A stretch of 61,511 nucleotides of DNA from contig DATKCK010000007.1 in the NCBI GenBank assembly GCA_035513215.1, positions 1 to 61,511 of the forward strand. The letters run 5' to 3'. The DNA comes from DATCZB01 sp035513215 (GTDB lineage Bacteria > Pseudomonadota > Gammaproteobacteria > Steroidobacterales > Rariloculaceae). Position 1 is the first letter of the stretch; every line of letters starts with the position of its first letter. Position numbers and translations under genes: made by a program. Shown piece by piece: positions 61,101 through 61,511 of this stretch. A model generated the notes under the pieces. The model made no database searches. It was not told the origin of the DNA and saw only the letters and a program-made list of their open reading frames with translations.

Positions 61101-61511
61101 AACCAGGCCGCCGTCGGCGACACGCGCTTCACTGGGTCCGGGCTTCGTTACGTGCCGGTGCAGCACACGGCAAACACGGCGCGCTCCCTGGAGGAAGCCG
61201 ATGCGATTGCGAAGATCGTCGCGGAACTGACCGGCGGCGGTGCCGGCTGGATCAACGAGGCGAAGGAACGGGCACCGCTGACGGCCAACGACATTCTGAT
61301 CGTGGCGCCCTACAACGCGCAGGTCGGACTGCTGACCGAAAAGTTGCCGGCGCTCGCGGGCCGCATCGGTACCGTCGACAAGTTCCAGGGCCAGGAGGCG
61401 CCGATCGTCATCTACTCGATGACCTCGTCGTCGCCGCTCGACGCGCCGCGCGGCATGGAGTTTCTCTACAATCCGAACCGGTTCAACGTCGCGACGTCGC
61501 GGGCGCGGGCG
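58152..61511 (+). CDS. Fe-S RecB-like nuclease, RNase H-like and SF1 helicase fusion protein, TM0106 family (truncated by window end)
   Basis: 1120 codons are present without a stop before the window ends. The N-terminal domain has the RecB-like core (FGRADFLVR, YEAHDTKLARDT, LQLGVYSVLL). Four cysteines (Cys21, Cys210, Cys213, Cys219 in CDLCVWWNDC) match the iron-sulfur staple of AddB/Cas4/Dna2 nucleases. An RNase H-like (DEDD) segment follows: DDIFLDFEGN and VEDYNREDCEST. The C-terminal part is an SF1 helicase: Walker A GPPGTGKT from residue 775, Walker B VDVLIVDEAGQM, GDPQQLEQP, TTWRLHPAI, VDKFQGQEAPIVIYSMTSS and VATSRARA. It is a DNA-repair or nucleic-acid processing enzyme whose biological role is unclear. 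Confidence 0.87.
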   Translation, partial: MRIEGKTVRLAPTDLSNYLNCNHLTQLDLAAAKGALKRPAPVNAFIEALRARGLAHEEAYAAHLRAQGLTFLDLIEARDVARTQSAMREGVDVIYQAPLADSAWFGRADFLVRIDVPSALGDYSYEAHDTKLARDTRAGTLLQLGVYSVLLGRLQGRRPDFMHVVTPGRDWQPLCYRIDDFGAYFRLLEHGIAQFLTEPPVTYPELVAHCDLCVWWNDCEKRRRADDHLCYVAGIGAGQIAALRELGIGTLTELATATDIAKPEHGARETLLKLRDQARVQLEGRRAGAPKHEIRTPIDAEHGFRLLPEPSADDIFLDFEGNHFAEHGVEQYLTGYAMRGRGALGYATRGGGTLVYTPLWAETLAEERDAFERFIDMAVAVRRRNPDAHIYHFGAYEPAAIKRQMGRFATREVEVDELLRGNAFVDLHAVVRRALIASVEGYSIKNLEPHFGYERGQDLREASQSRRVIEAALELGRLDEATADDRRRVEDYNREDCESTDKLQAWLERLRAETIACGTDIPRPPLAEPEASDDIRDLDRRLKDLRDRLLASVPVEPSERTGEQQSRFLLAHLMEFHRRETKATWWEYFRLAELAHEDYGDERRALADLAFEAVIEASGTPLTRYRFLPQELDAREDDEVRDDAGDRIGMVAAVNLGEGSIDIKKTRAAADLHPSHVFFHKAIRDDVIRESLVRLGEHVCDNGFAVEAPYRSALRLLLRQRPRVAGADNDDADGVTGDLFEAPSSPSLHRPGESTVEAACRLVLELDGDVLAVQGPPGTGKTFTGARMISALAAAGLRVGVTAVSHKVIVNLLEKAADAAREKGLALRIAHKSKQGQGAYEGERPIVYESKNERLVEGLATGTLDVVGGTAWLWSRPELTGQVDVLIVDEAGQMALGNVLAVAPAGRSLVLLGDPQQLEQPLKSSHPEGSDVAALKHWLGEHDTMPEDAGLFLETTWRLHPAICKFTSEVYYEKRMGSKPGLENQAAVGDTRFTGSGLRYVPVQHTANTARSLEEADAIAKIVAELTGGGAGWINEAKERAPLTANDILIVAPYNAQVGLLTEKLPALAGRIGTVDKFQGQEAPIVIYSMTSSSPLDAPRGMEFLYNPNRFNVATSRARA

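Overview
The window is GC-rich chromosomal DNA from a gammaproteobacterium. This rests on a fimT-pilV-pilW-pilX-pilY1-pilE minor pilin operon, the ori-proximal order mnmG-(cytochrome c)-rsmG-parA-parB-atpIBEFHAGDC, a PA0069-type radical SAM gene, DgkA, a DUF6491-like protein and an aryl-polyene (APE) pigment cluster. Genus cannot be read from the sequence; the gene set fits lineages around Xanthomonadales, Steroidobacterales or Nevskiales. No tRNA, rRNA, CRISPR array or transposase was seen, and no gene-free stretch exceeds 300 bases.

Layout. 1-7.6 kb: type IV pilus minor pilin and PilY1 operon (minus strand) ending in a hairpin terminator. 7.7-10.4 kb: a secreted GH88/105-like protein and an SMP-30/gluconolactonase-like protein (plus). 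10.45-25.83 kb: a lower-GC island holding a PagL-like gene, an APE biosynthesis and export cluster (flavin halogenase-like enzyme, two ACPs, acyl ligase, LolA-like protein, MMPL exporter, ketosynthase and chain-length factor, two acyltransferases, glycosyltransferase, two dehydratases, thioesterase, ketoreductase, and a collapsed second ketosynthase) and a lipoprotein hydrolase. Both ends of the island carry a decayed copy of the same junction, the convergent 3' ends of the SMP-30-like gene and a PQQ sugar dehydrogenase gene. The island therefore looks inserted into an older sugar-oxidation locus whose right half continues at 25.9-28.7 kb (PQQ dehydrogenase, NTF2-like lipoprotein, Tat-exported arylmalonate-decarboxylase-like protein).

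28.8-34.2 kb: ABC exporter, HExxH lipoprotein, DoxX, DUF6491-like protein, PAP2 phosphatase and DgkA. 34.3-44.8 kb: an accessory envelope region. One minus-strand operon runs M48 metalloprotease, three paralogous secreted proteins sharing an unrecognised two-repeat GGYG domain, then a TPR protein. Beside it is an ECF sigma factor, an anti-sigma-like membrane protein and an exported TPR-CHAT caspase-like protein. This is the best candidate here for an undescribed system. 44.9-51.8 kb: the complete F1Fo ATP synthase operon. 51.9-56.9 kb: parB, parA, rsmG, a cytochrome c4-like gene and mnmG. 57-61.5 kb: a radical SAM protein and, divergent from it, a large Fe-S nuclease/RNase H-like/SF1 helicase protein cut by the window edge.

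How they work together. The APE genes would load an aryl starter (no gene making it is visible), extend it on ACPs by KS/CLF, KR and two dehydratases, possibly halogenate it, attach it to a lipid or sugar anchor and export it through the MMPL/LolA pair. The ketosynthase remnant and the missing starter supply make it uncertain that the pathway is complete. Start sites were chosen from ribosome-binding sites, overlaps and signal peptides read by eye.
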